DNA from: Pseudomonas cichorii
GTDB lineage: Bacteria > Pseudomonadota > Gammaproteobacteria > Pseudomonadales > Pseudomonadaceae
Direction: 5' to 3'
Length of the DNA: 64,000 nt
Assembly: GCF_018343775.1 (NCBI RefSeq)
Contig: NZ_CP074349.1
Location: 3,400,001-3,464,000, forward strand
This document shows, piece after piece, positions 21,045 to 32,624 of the stretch (positions are counted from its first letter, which is position 1; each line of letters opens with the position of its first letter). A program made the translations under genes and the position numbers. The notes below the pieces were generated by a model, which was given only the letters and a program-made list of their open reading frames with translations, made no database searches and had not been told where the DNA came from.

Positions 21045-22361
21045 TTAATTGGTGTTCTGATTAACGAAGCTGCTGACTGCACGCACCACGGAGTTCGCAC
21101 CTTGCTGAATCTCCTGGATCACACGGTCTGCATCATTGGCCAGTGTCAACGCCTCGTTGGCCTGATCGGTACTGCGCTCAATCACGCCAACAGCCCCCGA
21201 AGCAAGGCTCTGGTTTTCCTTGACCACACTCACAATATCTTCCGTTGCCTTGGTGGTTCGGGAAGCCAGTTGCCGAACCTCATCGGCCACCACGGCAAAA
21301 CCTCTGCCCTGCTCACCGGCGCGGGCAGCTTCGATGGCAGCGTTGAGAGCGAGCAGGTTCGTCTGCTCGGCAATGCTGCTGATGGTCTTGACGATTGTCC
21401 CGATAACCTGGCTCTGGGAATCAAGCGCTTCAATGCCTTGAGTCGCCTCTTGCATGGAACGGGTCAGACGATCCAGAACCTCGACCGTACTCTTGATGAC
21501 TTCACGTCCCTGCTGGGCAGAGCTGTCAGTCTGGACAGAGGTTTGATACGCCATGTTCGATGCCTCGGACACCGCCTTTTCACGCTCGACCTGTTCAGTG
21601 ATGACGGTTGCGAATTTGGCAATTTTATACAGCTTGCCATTCGCATCGGTGATGGGGTTATAAGAAGCCTCAAGCCACACATCCCGCCCGTATTTATCGA
21701 CCCGACGGAAGCGATTGACGATGAACTCACCTCTGCGCAGTCTTTCCCAGAAGCTTCTATAGGCTTCTGAACCGGACTCTTCCGGCGTACAAAAAATGCT
21801 GTGGTGCTTGCCTTTGATCTGGGCAAGGTCATAGCCCATGGCTTTGAGGAAGTTGTCATTCGCGCTGGTCACAATTCCATCGAGCGTAAAATCGATGACA
21901 GCCGTGGAACGCTGCAAGGCATTGACCAGCGCTTCATTCTCCCGGGACGCCTCAATCGTGCGCGTCAATACGCTTGAGTACAACGTGACTTGCTCGATGC
22001 CACCGGTTTCATTCCTGAACGGCACGACAATCGTCCGCAGCCAGACCTTAGAACCCTGCTTGTGATTCAACCGTAGCGTCCCGCTAAAATGCTTCCCTTC
22101 CCGAATAGCATCCAGAGCCCGCTTCTGGTGAACATCACCGCTCAACTCCGACGGACTCAGTTCCTCAAGACGACGCCCGACAATCTCGCTGGACGAGTAA
22201 CCAAGCTCGGCCTCAAACAGCGCATTGATGGATTTCACATTCCCTCGACCATCCAGTACAGCAGCTACAGTTTCCAGATCCAGAACCTGACCGGCCTGCT
22301 CCAGCATGGCCAGTCGAAGTTCCAGTGCCTTGTTGGCTTGTTTCAAATGGGAATTGAACAT
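21045..22361 (-). CDS. Soluble methyl-accepting transducer with two PAS domains (BdlA-like)
   Basis: 438 aa from the ATG at 22361, with no membrane helices. Order: short N-terminal coiled coil, PAS 1 (about 25-130, [21 protein letters not shown]), PAS 2 (about 145-255, [23 protein letters not shown]), then a methyl-accepting signalling domain with the highly conserved hairpin tip ([21 protein letters not shown], quoted only in part here as [19 protein letters not shown]). This architecture matches the P. aeruginosa biofilm-dispersion protein BdlA and other Aer-type redox or energy sensors. A frame extends upstream but has no family resemblance. The ligand or cofactor is not shown by the sequence. 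Confidence 0.88.
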   Translation of the reverse strand: MFNSHLKQANKALELRLAMLEQAGQVLDLETVAAVLDGRGNVKSINALFEAELGYSSSEIVGRRLEELSPSELSGDVHQKRALDAIREGKHFSGTLRLNHKQGSKVWLRTIVVPFRNETGGIEQVTLYSSVLTRTIEASRENEALVNALQRSTAVIDFTLDGIVTSANDNFLKAMGYDLAQIKGKHHSIFCTPEESGSEAYRSFWERLRRGEFIVNRFRRVDKYGRDVWLEASYNPITDANGKLYKIAKFATVITEQVEREKAVSEASNMAYQTSVQTDSSAQQGREVIKSTVEVLDRLTRSMQEATQGIEALDSQSQVIGTIVKTISSIAEQTNLLALNAAIEAARAGEQGRGFAVVADEVRQLASRTTKATEDIVSVVKENQSLASGAVGVIERSTDQANEALTLANDADRVIQEIQQGANSVVRAVSSFVNQNTN

Positions 22362-22590
22362 GATGTGTATCCGAGGAAGGTTGCATACTGCATCGGATAT
22401 GGAGCGAGAATCTTTAGTGGTTACAGGGCAAGAACGCGCGATATTTAAGGCGCGCCGACCTGGCTTTGAAAGTGAAGACCAAAGCGGCTGTGGGTGGGTC
22501 GGTTTCAGTCTTGGTGCAGGGAGAGGACCTGGCATGAAATGATGTGATTCTCCCCCAAGCCCGCCAGATGCGGGCCTTGTCATATGAGCC

Positions 22591-22851
22591 CTATCCCTGG
22601 CGCTTGATCTCGTCCTTATCCGCCGCCTTGACGCGCCTGGCCTCGTCCTTGATCTCCCCCACCAATGCCGCAATTGCACGACCACCACTGAGTTTGGCAG
22701 TGGAAATCCCGGTCATTGTCAGCTCCGGGATGTGGGTTTCCGGGTTTCTCAGTTCGATGGACATCAACCCGTCCGGGCTGATGGTGCATTTGCAGATCGT
22801 AGGCCTGAAGGCCACTTCCATAACGTGACGCAGTTCAAGATGAGAAAGCAT
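22591..22851 (-). CDS. DUF1652 small protein
   Basis: 86 aa of the Pseudomonas DUF1652 type: starts [15 protein letters not shown], has CKCTISPDG and the [20 protein letters not shown] segment, then a charged tail. AGGGA precedes the ATG at suitable distance. No known function; the family is small, soluble and largely limited to pseudomonads. Confidence 0.8.
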   Translation of the reverse strand: MLSHLELRHVMEVAFRPTICKCTISPDGLMSIELRNPETHIPELTMTGISTAKLSGGRAIAALVGEIKDEARRVKAADKDEIKRQG

Positions 22852-23066
22852 TTGACCGTCCCTGTAGACGCTGTGTAGCGGATTAACACTGCAGTCTAGA
22901 CCAAGGTTGCAGATGTGGTTTTTGTCTGACAGAGCATGTGTAAATTTTTATGTCTACACGGCACACAAACCACATAACAACATGAAGTTACAGGCATAAG
23001 GCCGAGTCGATTTCACTTATCGAAAGGACCTTTATTGACCTCTCTGATATGAAGCCGCTAAAGCCT

Positions 23067-23309
23067 CTACTCTGCATCGATGAGGCTGTCCGTCTTGGGT
23101 TCGTCATCGTTTTCCTGATCCGCTTGAGCATCATCGCCAGACCCAGGATGGCCCGGAGGTGGGTTCCAGTCTTCCGGGCGATCACCACCACCCTGCTTTG
23201 GCTCGGAACTGACCTGATCAAGACCGGAGCCATGCCCTTCACCGGTGTCGGTCGTCTTCTCAGACGGCCCTGGGTAAGCGCTCTCAGGTCCGTTGTTTTC
23301 GATTTCCAT
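23067..23309 (-). CDS. Small acidic, probably disordered protein (paralogue B)
   Basis: 80 aa, rich in Gly, Pro, Asp, Glu and Ser with no hydrophobic core. ATG at 23309 with AGGAGAG five bases upstream; the frame extends upstream but that part is not protein-like. The start MEIENN, the ribosome-binding site and an upstream hairpin (23328-23344, GCGCAG / CTGCGC) match those of the acidic gene at 16060-16260. Function unknown. Confidence 0.62.
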   Translation of the reverse strand: MEIENNGPESAYPGPSEKTTDTGEGHGSGLDQVSSEPKQGGGDRPEDWNPPPGHPGSGDDAQADQENDDEPKTDSLIDAE

Positions 23310-23556
23310 GGCGACTCTCCTTTCTGTGCGCAGGATGTCTGCGCGTAAGGTTGAGAGAGGCAGGAAGTGTCGGGAGTGCAGAGCAGCAGACAGGCGGTGA
23401 AGATGTGGGGGATCGGTTCTTGTGCAGAGCTTTTTATGGTGGGTCACTAAAATCTGCATTCACGACCGGAAATACACGTTTGGCAGCTAGTTGGGACGAA
23501 CAATGTCGAGAGGAAAAACATGAGAAAACCGGAAACCCCGCAAATCTCACGCACAT

Positions 23557-23585
23557 GAAAAAGCCCAACCTTCACAGATTGGGCT
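23557..23585 (-). terminator. Rho-independent terminator after tRNA-Pro
   Basis: On the minus strand AGCCCAA pairs with TTGGGCT and is followed by five T residues. It lies just past the tRNA 3' end. Confidence 0.8.
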
Positions 23586-23601
23586 AAATCATTGAAAAAT
23601 A

Positions 23602-23678
23602 TGGTCGGGACGGAGTGATTCGAACACTCGACCCCTAGCACCCCATGCTAGTGCGCTACCGGACTGCGCTACGCCCCG
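23602..23678 (-). tRNA. tRNA-Pro(GGG)
   Basis: 77 bases on the minus strand with a full cloverleaf: acceptor stem CGGGGCG / CGTCCCG with one G-U pair, anticodon stem CTAGC / GCTAG with loop ATGGGGT giving anticodon GGG, T arm with GTTCGAATC, discriminator A and an encoded CCA end. Reads CCC and CCU proline codons. Confidence 0.96.
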
Positions 23679-23765
23679 ACTAGGCGTGAAACTGTTTCGC
23701 AACGTGCGAAAGCGATGAGGAATATACCCTAAGCTTTTGAATTATGGAAGTATCTTGCTCACTCA

Positions 23766-24122
23766 TCATGCACGGAGAATGACCAGTACATCTTCCAGTT
23801 CGGCAATCATCTGCCGGATCATCTGCTTGTTGGGCTGGGTATCGTCCTTCGCCTCGCCACTGGAAAGACGCAACCGGGCTCCACCGATGGTGAAGCCCTG
23901 GTCGTAGAGCAAAGCGCGGATCTGACGGATCATCAGCACGTCCAGTCGCTGATAATACCGACGGTTCCCGCGTCGCTTGACGGGGTTGAGTTGAGGAAAC
24001 TCCTGCTCCCAATAGCGCAGAACGTGCGGCTTGACCGCGCAGAGCTCGCTGACTTCACCAATGGTGAAGTAGCGTTTGCCCGGGATAGGCGGTAGCTCGT
24101 CGTTATGACTTGGTTCCAGCAT
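23766..24122 (-). CDS. MerR-family transcriptional regulator downstream of ihfA
   Basis: 118 aa. The MerR helix-turn-helix and wing are clear: [30 protein letters not shown] (about 18-47, quoted here by its ends YFTIGEV and RYWEQEF), then [21 protein letters not shown] short dimerisation helix follows and there is no metal-binding cysteine pattern. It overlaps the end of ihfA by 20 bases, as is usual in gammaproteobacteria. Its targets are not known. Confidence 0.88.
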   Translation of the reverse strand: MLEPSHNDELPPIPGKRYFTIGEVSELCAVKPHVLRYWEQEFPQLNPVKRRGNRRYYQRLDVLMIRQIRALLYDQGFTIGGARLRLSSGEAKDDTQPNKQMIRQMIAELEDVLVILRA

Positions 24123-24405
24123 AAGCCTCAACTCGGGCCTTCAACTTCTGCCCTGGACGAAAGGTGACCACACGGCGAGCAGTGATCGGAATCTCCTCGC
24201 CGGTCTTTGGATTTCTACCAGGCCGCTGGCGTTTGTCGCGCAGATCGAAATTGCCGAATCCTGACAATTTCACCTGCTCGTTGTCTTCCAGAGCGTGCCT
24301 GATTTCCTCAAAGAACAGCTCAACCAATTCCTTGGCTTCTCGTTTATTCAGGCCCAGCTCTTCGTACAGACGTTCGGCCATCTCAGCTTTCGTCAGAGCC
24401 CCCAT
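24103..24405 (-). CDS. ihfA: Integration host factor subunit alpha
   Basis: 100 aa, standard length. Bends DNA as a heterodimer with IhfB in recombination, replication and sigma-54 promoters. The HU/IHF fold shows [20 protein letters not shown], the minor-groove arm with [20 protein letters not shown] and the conserved proline in it. It starts three bases after pheT ends, the classic pheST-ihfA arrangement. Confidence 0.97.
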   Translation of the reverse strand: MGALTKAEMAERLYEELGLNKREAKELVELFFEEIRHALEDNEQVKLSGFGNFDLRDKRQRPGRNPKTGEEIPITARRVVTFRPGQKLKARVEAYAGTKS

Positions 24406-24408
24406 ACG

Positions 24409-26787
24409 CTACTTCCTTAACGTGACGTTTAACCGTTCCTCAAGTGAGTTGAGGATAGCAAGTGTCGTTGCGTTTACCTCATCGTCATTAAGAGTGCGCG
24501 ATGGATGCTGCCAGGTCAAGCCAACTGCAAGGCTTTTTCTATGCGGATCAATGCCTTTACCCTGATAAACGTCAAATAGCCTGAGGTCTGTGAGCCATTC
24601 GCCTGCATTTTCACGAATAACGTCAAGAACTGCGCTTGCATTGACGTCCCGATCAGCCAGCAGAGCCAGGTCGCGACGCACTTCCGGGAAGCGGGAAAGC
24701 TCGTGGAATTTCGGCAGACAGCCCGTGGCAACTTCGCCCAGAATCAGCTCGAACACGAACACCGGGCGATCGAGGCCCAGCGTTTTTGCCAGTTCAGGAT
24801 GAATGGCGCCCAGGAAGCCGACTTCACGACCATCGCGCTCGATGCGAGCGGTCTGGCCAGGGTGCAAGGCTGGGTGCTGACCTGCAGAGAAGGTGAACTC
24901 ACCCAATGCACCGGCAAAACCAAGCACTGCTTCCACGTCCGCTTTCACGTCGAAGAAATCGACCGCATCACGACCTTGTGCCCAGCCTTCAGGCAGGCGG
25001 CTGCCGCAGACCACACCGGCCAGCATCGGCTCTTGCTTGAGGCCATCAAGCTGACCGACAAACCGCAGCCCGCTTTCAAACATGCGAACCCGGTCCTGCT
25101 GACGGTTGAGGTTATGTTGCAGAGCCTTGACCAAACCTGGCCACAGCGAGGAGCGCATGGCAGCCATATCGTTGGAGATCGGGTTAGCCAGCAGTAGCGG
25201 CTCGACGCCCGGATTGAACAGCTCGAAAGCCTTCGGATCGATGAAGCTGTAAGTGATCGCTTCCTGATAACCGCGAGCAACCAGCAGGCGACGCAGCTCT
25301 GGCAGATCGCCACGCGCTTCGGCCTTGGCTTGAGGTGCCAGACGGGCTTGCGGGTAACGAACCGGCAGATGGTTGTAACCGTACAGACGCGCCAGTTCTT
25401 CGATCAGGTCGACTTCCAGACTGATATCGAAGCGATGACTTGGTACTTCAACGCGCCACTGACCAGCGGACTCGTTGCTCAGGGTCAAGCCCAGCGCCGT
25501 CAGCAGACGCTCGATTTCAGCGTTTTCAATGACCAGACCGAGCATTTGCTCAACGCGGCTTGCACGCAAGGTCACCGAAGCAATCGAAGGCAGGTGCTGC
25601 TCGCTGACCGCTTCAATGATCGGGCCGGCTTCACCACCAGTGATTTCCAGCAGCAAGCCAGTGGCACGCTCCATGGCTTCACGGGCAAGCTGCCAGTCCA
25701 CGCCACGCTCGTAACGGTGCGAGGCATCGGTGTGCAGGCCATAGGAACGGGCCTTGCCAGCCACCGAGATGGTGTCGAAGAAAGCGCTTTCCAGGAAAAT
25801 ATCCTGGGTTTTGGTAGTCACGCCACTGTGCTCACCCCCCATGATGCCAGCGATGGCCAAGGCACGCTGGTGGTCGGCAATGACCAGGGTGTCGGCACGC
25901 AGGCTGACTTCCTGGCCATCGAGCAGGACAAGCTTCTCGCCCTCCTCGGCCATGCGCACGCGAATCCCGCCATTGATTTCGGCCAGATCGAATGCATGCA
26001 GCGGCTGACCCAGCTCCAGCATGACGTAGTTGGTGATATCGACGGCTGCATCGATGCTGCGCACGTCCGAACGACGCAGGCGCTCTACCATCCACAGCGG
26101 TGTAGGACGCGACAGGTCGACGTTGCGGATCACTCGACCCAGGTAGCGTGGGCAGGCAGCAGGTGCCAGCAACTCGACAGGACGCACTTCGTCATGTACG
26201 GCAGCAACAGGTGCCACGTGCGGACGAGTAACCTGGGCGGCATACAGCGCGCCGACTTCGCGAGCCAGACCGGCAACCGACAGGCAATCGCCACGGTTTG
26301 GCGTCAGGTCGACTTCGATGCTGGCATCGTCCAGCTCCAGGTAAACGCGAATGTCCTGACCCACTGGCGCATCGGCAGCCAGCTCCATCAGTCCATCGTT
26401 ACCCTCGCCCAGTTGCAGCTCGGCAGCGGAGCACAGCATGCCGTTGGACTCGACGCCACGCAGCTTGGCTTTCTTGATCTTGAAGTCGCCAGGAAGCTCG
26501 GCGCCGATCATTGCGAACGGAATCTTCAGGCCTGGACGTACGTTTGGCGCGCCACATACAACCTGCAGAGTCTCGCTGCCATTGCTGACCTGACAAACAC
26601 GCAGCTTGTCAGCGTCAGGGTGTTGCTCGGTGCTCAGGACTTCGCCTACGACCACACCGGTGAAGATGCCGGCGGCCAGCGTAACGCTATCAACCTCAAG
26701 ACCGGCCATCGACAGACGGGCAACCAGCTCGTCCCGGGAAACCTGCGGGCTTACCCAGCCACGCAACCATTGTTCACTGAATTTCAT
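24409..26787 (-). CDS. pheT: Phenylalanyl-tRNA synthetase beta subunit
   Basis: 792 aa, standard bacterial length. Order: N-terminal tRNA-binding OB fold (about 39-150), B3/B4 editing region (about 215-380, clearing Tyr-tRNA-Phe), B5 domain (about 400-475), a synthetase-like core and the C-terminal anticodon-binding FDX-ACB domain (about 698-792). Works as an alpha2-beta2 enzyme with PheS in the cytoplasm. It lies 36 bases after pheS. Confidence 0.97.
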   Translation of the reverse strand: MKFSEQWLRGWVSPQVSRDELVARLSMAGLEVDSVTLAAGIFTGVVVGEVLSTEQHPDADKLRVCQVSNGSETLQVVCGAPNVRPGLKIPFAMIGAELPGDFKIKKAKLRGVESNGMLCSAAELQLGEGNDGLMELAADAPVGQDIRVYLELDDASIEVDLTPNRGDCLSVAGLAREVGALYAAQVTRPHVAPVAAVHDEVRPVELLAPAACPRYLGRVIRNVDLSRPTPLWMVERLRRSDVRSIDAAVDITNYVMLELGQPLHAFDLAEINGGIRVRMAEEGEKLVLLDGQEVSLRADTLVIADHQRALAIAGIMGGEHSGVTTKTQDIFLESAFFDTISVAGKARSYGLHTDASHRYERGVDWQLAREAMERATGLLLEITGGEAGPIIEAVSEQHLPSIASVTLRASRVEQMLGLVIENAEIERLLTALGLTLSNESAGQWRVEVPSHRFDISLEVDLIEELARLYGYNHLPVRYPQARLAPQAKAEARGDLPELRRLLVARGYQEAITYSFIDPKAFELFNPGVEPLLLANPISNDMAAMRSSLWPGLVKALQHNLNRQQDRVRMFESGLRFVGQLDGLKQEPMLAGVVCGSRLPEGWAQGRDAVDFFDVKADVEAVLGFAGALGEFTFSAGQHPALHPGQTARIERDGREVGFLGAIHPELAKTLGLDRPVFVFELILGEVATGCLPKFHELSRFPEVRRDLALLADRDVNASAVLDVIRENAGEWLTDLRLFDVYQGKGIDPHRKSLAVGLTWQHPSRTLNDDEVNATTLAILNSLEERLNVTLRK

Positions 26788-26823
26788 CCTGCTCTCCTAA
26801 TAGATTCGTTACGGGCATGCGTT

Positions 26824-27891
<1,068 letters not shown>

Positions 27892-27943
27892 TTATGACGT
27901 TCAAAACCGGTTCCGGAACCCGAAACCGGTGATTGTCGGGGAC

Positions 27944-28300
27944 TTAGGCCAAAGTGGCTTTAGCTTTCTCGACAATCGCAGCAAACGCCGCTTTTTCGTT
28001 CACTGCCAGATCAGCCAGAACCTTACGGTCGATCTCGATGGACGCCTTTTTCAGGCCAGCGATCAAACGGCTGTAAGACAGACCGTTGGTACGAGCACCA
28101 GCGTTGATACGAGCGATCCACAGAGCGCGGAACTGACGTTTTTTCTGACGACGGTCACGGTAGGCGTATTGGCCTGCCTTGATTACCGCTTGCTTGGCAA
28201 CACGGAATACGCGTGAACGCGCGCCGTAGTAGCCTTTAGCAAGTTTCAGAATTTTTTTGTGACGCTTACGGGCAATGACGCCACGCTTTACACGAGCCAT
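27944..28300 (-). CDS. rplT: 50S ribosomal protein L20
   Basis: 118 aa, basic, with the hallmark start [19 protein letters not shown] and the [20 protein letters not shown] block. Binds 23S rRNA early in 50S assembly and, in relatives, represses translation of rpmI-rplT from the same mRNA. 28 bases after rpmI. Confidence 0.98.
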   Translation of the reverse strand: MARVKRGVIARKRHKKILKLAKGYYGARSRVFRVAKQAVIKAGQYAYRDRRQKKRQFRALWIARINAGARTNGLSYSRLIAGLKKASIEIDRKVLADLAVNEKAAFAAIVEKAKATLA

Positions 28301-28328
28301 GAGTAACTTCCTCTATTCTTGATCAAAA

Positions 28329-28523
28329 TTAACGAAGGCGCAGCATGCGCTCGACTTTTGCCACGTCAGACGGATGCAGCAAGCTGCTACCGCGCAGTTG
28401 ACGCTTACGCTTGGTCGACATTTTGGTCAGGATGTGGCTCTTGAAAGCGTGTTTGTGCTTGATGCCGTTCGCAGTTTTCAAAAACCGCTTAGCTGCACCA
28501 CTTTTAGTCTTCATCTTTGGCAT
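28329..28523 (-). CDS. rpmI: 50S ribosomal protein L35
   Basis: 64 aa, strongly basic, with the family start [17 protein letters not shown] and the block [20 protein letters not shown]. Located between infC and rplT as in other bacteria. Confidence 0.98.
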   Translation of the reverse strand: MPKMKTKSGAAKRFLKTANGIKHKHAFKSHILTKMSTKRKRQLRGSSLLHPSDVAKVERMLRLR

Positions 28524-28583
28524 GTTCGGATACTCCGCATTCAGTTGATAAACATAACCGCAAGGCCTGCCGTGCCCTGGTGG

Positions 28584-29132
28584 TTACTTCTTCTTTTTCG
28601 GGGCGATGACCATGATCAGCTGGCGTCCTTCCATCTTAGGATGCTGTTCGACGGAACCGTATTCGAGCAGGTCAGCTTCAACCCGCTTCAACAATTCCAT
28701 ACCCAGCTCCTGGTGGGCCATCTCACGACCGCGGAATCTCAACGATACCTTGGCCCTGTCCCCGTCACTCAGGAAACGTACCAGGTTGCGTAGTTTTACC
28801 TGGTAATCCCCTTCCTCCGTCCCTGGACGAAACTTGATTTCTTTAACCTGGATCTGCTTCTGGTTTTTCTTCGCTGCAGCAACCTGTTTCTTCTTTTCAA
28901 AGATCGATTTGCCGTAGTCCATGACACGGCAGACCGGAGGTACTGCGTCGGCAGAAATCTCTACCAGATCCAGCTTCGCCTCTTCGGCTATACGAAGCGC
29001 TTCATCAATCGAGACGATGCCAATCTGCTCGCCGTCAGCGCCAATTAACCGAACCTCGCGGGCCGAGATATTCTCATTGATCGGGGCCTTGGGTGCAGCT
29101 CGTTTATCTTGTCTCATTTCACGCTTAATAAT
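28584..29132 (-). CDS. infC: Translation initiation factor IF-3 with a non-canonical ATT start
   Basis: Prevents premature subunit joining and checks the start codon. N domain ([19 protein letters not shown]), lysine-rich linker ([21 protein letters not shown]) and C domain ([38 protein letters not shown]) are all present. The first ATG (29117) has no ribosome-binding site. Three ATT codons in frame lie just upstream (29135, 29132, 29129) behind GGAG at 29141-29138. IF-3 genes normally start at ATT so that IF-3 limits its own synthesis. I place the start at the middle ATT (182 aa); either neighbour is possible. Confidence 0.9.
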   Translation of the reverse strand: MIKREMRQDKRAAPKAPINENISAREVRLIGADGEQIGIVSIDEALRIAEEAKLDLVEISADAVPPVCRVMDYGKSIFEKKKQVAAAKKNQKQIQVKEIKFRPGTEEGDYQVKLRNLVRFLSDGDRAKVSLRFRGREMAHQELGMELLKRVEADLLEYGSVEQHPKMEGRQLIMVIAPKKKK

Positions 29133-29134
29133 AA

Positions 29135-31057
29135 TTACTCCGAATCTTGGCGACCACGCCGGGAAACCGCTTGTGCGAGGAATTCAGCGAATTGGGCGAC
29201 CGGCATTGAACCGAGGTCAGCGCCTTCGCGTGTACGCACAGCGACAGTTTGCGTTTCAACTTCCCGATCTCCAATCACGAGGAGATAAGGGACCTTGAGC
29301 AAAGTATGCTCGCGGATTTTAAAGCCGATCTTTTCATTTCTCAAGTCGGACTTGGCACGAAATCCGCTTTGAGACAGAGTTTTTTCGACTTCAAGGGCAA
29401 AATCTGCCTGTTTATCAGTGATATTCATGATCACTGCCTGCGTCGGAGCAAGCCAGGCCGGGAATGCGCCTTCGTAATGTTCGATCAGAATACCGATGAA
29501 ACGCTCGAAGGATCCGAGGATGGCACGGTGCAACATGACCGGGTGCTTGCGACCGTTATCTTCCGAGACGTACTCGGCGCTCAGACGGATCGGCAGGTTG
29601 AAATCGAGCTGCAAGGTACCACATTGCCAGACACGACCGAGACAATCCTTCAGGGAAAACTCGATTTTCGGACCATAGAAAGCGCCCTCGCCCGGCTGCA
29701 GATCGTAAGGCAGGCCAGCGCTGTCGAGCGCAGAAGCCAGTGCCGACTCGGCGCGATCCCACAATTCGTCGGAGCCTACGCGCTTTTCAGGACGGGTCGA
29801 CAGCTTGAGTTCGATGTCCTTGAAGCCGAAATCGGCATACACATCCAGGGTCAGCTTGATGAAAGCGGCTGACTCGGACTGCATTTGCTCTTCGGTGCAG
29901 AAAATGTGCGCATCGTCCTGAGTGAAACCACGCACGCGCATGATGCCGTGCAATGCACCCGACGGCTCGTTACGGTGGCAGGCACCGAACTCGGCCAGAC
30001 GCAGCGGCAGTTCACGGTAGCTTTTCAGGCCCTGATTGAACACCTGCACGTGGCACGGGCAGTTCATTGGCTTGATGGCGTAGTCGCGACTCTCGGACTC
30101 GGTGGTGAACATGTTGTCGGCGTAGTTGGCCCAGTGCCCGGATTTCTCCCAGAGCGAGCGGTCGACCACCTGCGGAGTCTTGATTTCCAGATAGCCGTTC
30201 TCGCGCTGCACTTTGCGCATGTACTGCTCAAGCACCTGATACAGGGTCCAGCCCTGCGGATGCCAGAACACCATGCCCGGCGCTTCTTCCTGGGTGTGGA
30301 ACAACCCCAGGCGCTTGCCGATCTTGCGATGATCACGCTTTTCAGCTTCTTCGATGCGCTGGATATAAGCAGCCAGCTGCTTCTTGTCCGCCCAGGCGGT
30401 GCCATAGACGCGCTGCAACTGCTCGTTCTTGGCATCGCCACGCCAGTAGGCACCGGACAGCTTGGTCAGCTTGAAAGACTTGAGAAAGCGGGTGTTCGGC
30501 ACGTGCGGACCGCGGCACATGTCGACGTATTCTTCGTGATAGTACAGGCCCATGGCCTGCTGATCGGGCATGTCCTCGACCAGACGCAGCTTGTAGTCTT
30601 CCTGGCGCGAAGCGAACACTTCGATCACTTCTGCACGCGGCGTCACTTTCTTGATGACGTCGTAATCTTTCTCGATCAGCTGCTGCATGCGCTGCTCGAT
30701 GGCAGCCATGTCATCAGGCGTGAACGGACGCTCGTAGGCGATATCGTAATAAAAGCCGTCGTCGATGACCGGACCGATAACCATCTTGGCGGTCGGGTAC
30801 AGTTGCTTGACAGCATGCCCTACAAGGTGAGCGCAGGAGTGGCGGATGATTTCCAGTCCTTCCTGATCCTTGGGGGTGATGATCTGCAGGCTGGCATCGC
30901 CTTCGATGAGGTCGCAGGCGTCGACGAGCTTGCCATCGACTTTACCGGCCACGGTGGCCTTGGCCAGACCGGCACCAATGGAAAGTGCGACATCGGCTAC
31001 GGAAACCGGATGATCGAATGAACGTTGACTGCCGTCGGGAAGAGTAATGGTGGGCAT
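29135..31057 (-). CDS. thrS: Threonyl-tRNA synthetase
   Basis: 640 aa from ATG 31057, which has the strong site AGGAGGCGCC in front. Order: TGS domain ([19 protein letters not shown]), editing domain with the metal-binding [11 protein letters not shown] (about 73-83), class II core with [11 protein letters not shown] and [15 protein letters not shown], and a C-terminal anticodon-binding domain. Stop codon abuts the infC ATT starts, so the two are tightly linked. Confidence 0.97.
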   Translation of the reverse strand: MPTITLPDGSQRSFDHPVSVADVALSIGAGLAKATVAGKVDGKLVDACDLIEGDASLQIITPKDQEGLEIIRHSCAHLVGHAVKQLYPTAKMVIGPVIDDGFYYDIAYERPFTPDDMAAIEQRMQQLIEKDYDVIKKVTPRAEVIEVFASRQEDYKLRLVEDMPDQQAMGLYYHEEYVDMCRGPHVPNTRFLKSFKLTKLSGAYWRGDAKNEQLQRVYGTAWADKKQLAAYIQRIEEAEKRDHRKIGKRLGLFHTQEEAPGMVFWHPQGWTLYQVLEQYMRKVQRENGYLEIKTPQVVDRSLWEKSGHWANYADNMFTTESESRDYAIKPMNCPCHVQVFNQGLKSYRELPLRLAEFGACHRNEPSGALHGIMRVRGFTQDDAHIFCTEEQMQSESAAFIKLTLDVYADFGFKDIELKLSTRPEKRVGSDELWDRAESALASALDSAGLPYDLQPGEGAFYGPKIEFSLKDCLGRVWQCGTLQLDFNLPIRLSAEYVSEDNGRKHPVMLHRAILGSFERFIGILIEHYEGAFPAWLAPTQAVIMNITDKQADFALEVEKTLSQSGFRAKSDLRNEKIGFKIREHTLLKVPYLLVIGDREVETQTVAVRTREGADLGSMPVAQFAEFLAQAVSRRGRQDSE

Positions 31058-31416
31058 GGCGCCTCCTCTCCTAGTGGTGACCCCTACCAAAGGTCACGTG
31101 GGTTGGGATGAGCCAGTACGTGATTCGGTGGTATGCCTGCCTCACAGTGGCAGGAGCCTTTCAGGCCAACCTTCAACCGAACCAGATGACTGGATTGTGC
31201 GAAAAAAACCTGCATGTGCCGCGCCGATGACCATTGAGCCACGGGGCAAAGAATCTACAGGACGCGCATCCTAGCACAGCCACATCGATTCACACGCACA
31301 ACCTGCCCGATGAGTATGGAAATAGAGCGTTTTTGCATATCGCCTGAACTGGAGCCGCTCAAGACCGTCTGAATAAATCGGGTTCCTGTATGACTCTTCC
31401 AGTAAAGGAGAACACC
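31058..31416. other. Divergent region upstream of thrS
   Basis: 359 bases without a gene. It should hold the thrS promoter and leader on the minus strand and the promoter of the small exported protein on the plus strand. A 6-base stem (CCTGCC / GGCAGG, 31136-31154) is the only structure I see; I cannot identify a thrS autoregulatory leader by eye. Confidence 0.45.
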
Positions 31417-31725
31417 ATGAAGCGCTTTCACCTTATGCCTGCCCTGCTTGCCTGTGCCGCCCTGGCCGGACCGCTGACCGCTCAAGCGGCGATGGACAGC
31501 GCGACTCGCTCAGCCTTCACTCAAGAATGTGTCAACGCCGCGAAACAGCACAAGCTGGACGACAAGACAGCCAAGGCCCACTGCGATTGCGGCGCAAAAC
31601 AGGTCGACAGTCATTTCTCGGACAAGGAAATCGCCAGTCTCAGCGCCGACGCCTCTCAAAACCCGGCCCTGGCTTCAAAACTGCAAAAACTGGTCGCTGA
31701 AAACTGCAGTGCAGCAAAAAAATAA
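31417..31725 (+). CDS. Small exported protein with conserved cysteines
   Basis: 102 aa. AAAGGAG lies six bases before the ATG at 31417. A signal peptide is predicted with cleavage after AQA (about residue 25), so the protein is periplasmic. The mature part contains four cysteines (QECVNAAKQ, AHCDCGAKQ, ENCSAAKK) and is otherwise helical and charged, so disulfides or metal binding are likely. No family recognised with certainty. Confidence 0.75.
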   Translation: MKRFHLMPALLACAALAGPLTAQAAMDSATRSAFTQECVNAAKQHKLDDKTAKAHCDCGAKQVDSHFSDKEIASLSADASQNPALASKLQKLVAENCSAAKK

Positions 31726-32020
31726 TTTCCCACGGCGCTTGAAGCGAACCACTCTCAACGATTGTTGAAGGCACCGGAGAATTTGCCCGAAAGCCCCGTA
31801 AAACGTGGCTTTCGGCGCAGCAGAAACACCTCCTCCATCGCGCGACCTGTCATATTACTTTTGCACAACGATAATATGACGCCCTGCATCTACTCGATTC
31901 TGATTCAAAGTTCCTACCTAAAGGGCTCTCTTTTCTTACATTTCGACTATTATGGCTCGGTGTGCCCAGTTGGCCTGAGCAGCACGTTCTACTGAAAAAC
32001 TATGTTCTTGGAGATACACC
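31726..32020 (+). promoter_or_regulatory. Leader region of the cold-shock gene
   Basis: 295 bases. A stem CCGAAAGCC / GGCTTTCGG (31787-31815) follows the exported-protein gene and could end its transcript. The rest is AT-rich and probably carries the promoter and a long untranslated leader, as is common for cspA-type genes. I cannot mark the promoter exactly. Confidence 0.4.
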
Positions 32021-32233
32021 ATGTCTAATCGCCAAACCGGCACCGTAAAATGGTTCAACGATGAAAAAGGCTTCGGCTTTATCACTCCACAAGGTGGCGG
32101 TGACGACCTGTTCGTTCACTTCAAAGCAATCCAGAGCGACGGTTTCAAAAGCCTGAAAGAAGGCCAGACCGTTTCTTTCGTTGCTGCCAAAGGCCAGAAA
32201 GGCATGCAAGCAGAAGAAGTCACTGTGGTCTGA
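32021..32233 (+). CDS. Cold-shock-domain protein (CspA family)
   Basis: 70 aa, a single cold-shock OB fold with both RNA-binding motifs: RNP1 KGFGFITP and RNP2 DLFVHF. Acts as a single-stranded nucleic-acid chaperone that melts mRNA structure. Preceded by TTGGAGATACACC, a good ribosome-binding site. Pseudomonads have several paralogues (cspA, capB, cspD), and I cannot say which this is. Confidence 0.93.
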   Translation: MSNRQTGTVKWFNDEKGFGFITPQGGGDDLFVHFKAIQSDGFKSLKEGQTVSFVAAKGQKGMQAEEVTVV

Positions 32234-32245
32234 TCCACCTGACTT

Positions 32246-32278
32246 GAAAAAAACCCGTCTCAATGGACGGGTTTTTTT
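32246..32278 (+). terminator. Rho-independent terminator of the cold-shock gene
   Basis: ACCCGTC / GACGGGT stem flanked by A-tract and T-tract (seven T), 13 bases past the stop codon. The A-tract also lets it work for the convergent I78-like gene. Confidence 0.9.
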
Positions 32279-32300
32279 ATGAAAAGGGGAAATGCAGGCA

Positions 32301-32624
32301 TCAACCGCAGTTGACGCGAATCACCTTGCCACTGGCATCCGCATTGATATTCACACGGTCGGAGCGATACTCCAGCGTGACCATATCGTTGGGACCCAGA
32401 ATCCGTGCTTCATTCGAGCCGGATTGAGTACGCACCTGAGCCAGCAATGCAGCCGAAGCCTGCTGACCCACCGCCGACTGGGCCTGGGCCGCATCGCAGC
32501 GACCATGCCCTGCATGAGAAGCTGGCGCCTGGGCAGTTTCGGGAGACGATCCCGATGTGGAACTGCACCCTGCCATCAACGCTGCCAAAGCGACAAAACC
32601 CAATGTTGCAAATTTGCGGGGCAT
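32301..32624 (-). CDS. Lipoprotein of the I78 peptidase-inhibitor family
   Basis: 107 aa from ATG 32624. Signal sequence ends in lipobox LMAGC. The mature part carries the I78 pattern: a conserved start near CDAAQAQSAVGQQAS, ARILGPNDMVTLEYRSDRVNI and the C-terminal GKVIRVNCG with the two cysteines that form a disulfide. Family members inhibit serine peptidases. The longer upstream frame has no resemblance to the family and is not used. Confidence 0.8.
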   Translation of the reverse strand: MPRKFATLGFVALAALMAGCSSTSGSSPETAQAPASHAGHGRCDAAQAQSAVGQQASAALLAQVRTQSGSNEARILGPNDMVTLEYRSDRVNINADASGKVIRVNCG

